DNA of 33,982 nt from a virus, in the IMG/VR virus record IMGVR_UViG_3300001848_000476, positions 1 through 33,982 of that record. The stretch is one strand, 5' to 3'. This document shows positions 32,177 through 33,982 of the stretch, piece after piece. Positions within the stretch are counted from its first letter, which is position 1; every line of letters starts with the position of its first letter. The notes beneath the pieces are model-generated. The model saw only the letters and a list, made by a program, of their open reading frames with translations, was not told where the DNA came from and did no database searches. The translations under genes were made by a program, and so were the position numbers.

Positions 32177-33982
32177 ATGGAAGTAGTTAATATACTATAT
32201 AATGGTTCAGGTATTAATGAGCAAACATATTCTAGTAAAGATTTAGCCTTAATAAATAGTAATTTCATAAATAATTCATTCGGTGATACAAATGATTATA
32301 TAGAATTTTTTATTACTGATGAAAATTCTAATTTATTAGATTATAGTTACAATTCTAAAAATTATTATGTTGCAGGAGAGATAAGTGCAGTATCAGATAA
32401 ATCAACAGCTGTAATAGTCGATCCTGAAAAAGATGTCAAATCAAAGGGTATAAATAGAGGTGTTGTTAATATACAATATAACTTCTTAAAGAATATACTT
32501 AATTCTAGTTTTAATAGTACTTATTGGATTAAAGAGATTTCAAATAGTAGATTAGAATTAAAACTCTCTTCACAAGCTATTAGTGGAGAATCAATGAGAA
32601 AAGGAGTTTCTCAATTTCAAACTTATACAGCTCAAAAAAATTATTTTGGTGATTTTTATTTAAATTTTGGTAACAATAAATTAATTATAGCTGTAAATGC
32701 GGCATATGTTAATCAAAATGGTGAAAATTATGTTTTAATTAAATTATATGAACCTCTACCTGTTGAATTTGATTTAAAGTCTACATTATGGATAGTTGAT
32801 AAAATAGCAGAGTCTACAAGTTTTAAAGTTGATATACAAGTTCAAGCAGAGCAGGTAGTAGTCGATAATAGATTAAGAGGTCCTAATTTTAAAGTAGAAG
32901 TAACAGAGAAAATAGGACAAACTACACCATATTATTCTTATTCAACATTATTTTCGTCTACAGTTTCATCATCTTTACAACAGTTGATGTCTTATTATGA
33001 CGATAAAGCGGTATCAATAAATGTAGATTATACTAATTTCAATAATTTTATTCATTTTTCTAGTGCGACTGAAAGAATAAACAACTTTGTGTATAAGTTA
33101 GGATTAATAGAATCATATAATGAACAAATCCTATCTCAATCACTAATACCTGGCAATCAAAGCATAACATCTGCATCAATACAAATTATACAAAATAGTA
33201 TTGATAACATTATACAAAAATTTGATACCTATGAGTATTATTTATATTATGCTTCTGAATCATTTGCTTGGCCAAAAAGTAATATAACTAAACCATATAC
33301 TTTATATTCTGTAACATCTTCTGAGGCATATAACTGGTTAGGGTCTGAATCAACCTTACCTTCTGTGTTAGGGGTATCAATGTTATATTCAGCATCTTTT
33401 TATGATCAAACAAATAAAGATTTATTAAAATCAATTATTCCTCAATATATTTTAGATGATCCACAAAATGAGCCATATACAGTATTTCTTGATATGATTG
33501 GCCAACATTTTGATAATGTTTGGATTTATTATAAAGATGTAACAAATAGATATAATGGTACTAACAATCCAAACACTGGTATTTCACTTGATCTAGTTGC
33601 TGATGCGTTAAAAGGATTTGGTGTACAACTATATACAAACACAAATCTATCAGATAATGTTTTTTATAGTTTATTTGGTTTTGATCAAAATGGAAGTAAT
33701 CTTCCACCAACAGGCTCTGAAGGATCTCCAACATATCCTATTAGTTATGTAACTTCTAGTATACAAACGTTACCATATGATCAAATTCAAAAAGAAATAT
33801 ATAAAAGATTATATCATAACTTACCCTATTTATTAAAAACAAGAGGTACTGAGAGAGGTATAAAAGCCCTTATATCTTGTTATGGTATACCAGATACTAT
33901 ATTAAGAGTGAATGAATTTGGTGGAGAGCTAATTTCTGGATCTTATGATTTAGAGCAGTTAAATAATAATAAAATAAATATT
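32177..33982 (+). CDS. gp7/gpI-like baseplate protein (3' end outside window)
   Basis: Open from ATG 32177 to the right edge, 602 codons and no stop, so the C-terminus is missing. Residues near 535-580 read LYHNLPYLLKTRGTERGIKA and ISCYGIPDTILRVNEFGG. This is the LPxLxKxKGTxxG...LxxxxGIP...E pattern of P2 gpI-type tail proteins, which correspond to part of T4 gp7. It follows gp25-, gp6- and DNRLRE-like genes, as gp7 follows gp6 in T4. The N-terminal 500 residues are mixed beta and helical and unassigned. The full length is probably over 650 residues. Confidence 0.65.
   Translation, partial: MEVVNILYNGSGINEQTYSSKDLALINSNFINNSFGDTNDYIEFFITDENSNLLDYSYNSKNYYVAGEISAVSDKSTAVIVDPEKDVKSKGINRGVVNIQYNFLKNILNSSFNSTYWIKEISNSRLELKLSSQAISGESMRKGVSQFQTYTAQKNYFGDFYLNFGNNKLIIAVNAAYVNQNGENYVLIKLYEPLPVEFDLKSTLWIVDKIAESTSFKVDIQVQAEQVVVDNRLRGPNFKVEVTEKIGQTTPYYSYSTLFSSTVSSSLQQLMSYYDDKAVSINVDYTNFNNFIHFSSATERINNFVYKLGLIESYNEQILSQSLIPGNQSITSASIQIIQNSIDNIIQKFDTYEYYLYYASESFAWPKSNITKPYTLYSVTSSEAYNWLGSESTLPSVLGVSMLYSASFYDQTNKDLLKSIIPQYILDDPQNEPYTVFLDMIGQHFDNVWIYYKDVTNRYNGTNNPNTGISLDLVADALKGFGVQLYTNTNLSDNVFYSLFGFDQNGSNLPPTGSEGSPTYPISYVTSSIQTLPYDQIQKEIYKRLYHNLPYLLKTRGTERGIKALISCYGIPDTILRVNEFGGELISGSYDLEQLNNNKINI

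Noticed and set aside
1-33982. CRISPR arrays, insertion sequences, integrase and attachment sites
   Set aside because: I saw no regularly spaced repeats, transposase motifs or integrase-like genes in the window.

Overview
The window is a strongly AT-rich piece of a T4-like (contractile-tailed) phage genome. It carries recognisable relatives of T4 gp17 (large terminase), gp20 (portal), gp21 (prohead protease), gp22 (scaffold), gp55 (late sigma factor), gp25 and gp6 (baseplate wedge). Start codons follow A-rich stretches and no Shine-Dalgarno pattern recurs. With the CTS-bearing gene style, this suggests, without proving, a Bacteroidetes (flavobacterial) host.

Layout: two divergent transcription blocks start from a 387-base gap at 21800-22186. 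The leftward block (21799 down to 1) runs primase, PD-(D/E)XK nuclease, P-loop kinase, HxGH nucleotidyltransferase, zincin-HAD fusion, a string of small unknown genes (one Dps-like), a 769-residue protein, two membrane proteins, a LamG-type lectin protein, large terminase, portal, several unknown head-region genes, prohead protease and scaffold. The scaffold gene runs off the left edge, where the major capsid gene would be expected. The rightward block (22187 to 33982) runs small metabolic genes (glutaredoxin-like, HD hydrolase), the gp55-like sigma factor, then tail and baseplate genes: OB-fold spike base, beta-helix spike tip, a hydrophobic virion protein, gp25-like, gp6-like, a DNRLRE-type protein, a small unknown, and a gp7/gpI-like protein cut by the right edge.

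The most interesting signal is a short amphipathic N-terminal peptide ending in (L/I)xE that recurs on many otherwise unrelated leftward genes, for example MIKLKHLLNE, MIKLLNILKE and MIKLSKLLLE. This is the form of the T4 capsid-targeting sequence, which sends internal proteins into the prohead and is cut off by gp21 after (L/I)xE. The protease and scaffold genes are in the same block. I infer that this phage packages a set of proteins, including a kinase, a nucleotidyltransferase and a HAD phosphatase, inside the capsid for delivery with the DNA. In the zincin-HAD fusion the same signal lies between the two domains, as if protease cleavage would free the HAD enzyme.

Other points are a consistently oriented ATATTTATWA motif just upstream of many gene starts on both strands, a possible structured RNA in the divergent gap, and three small genes of 32 to 50 codons, one of them doubtful.
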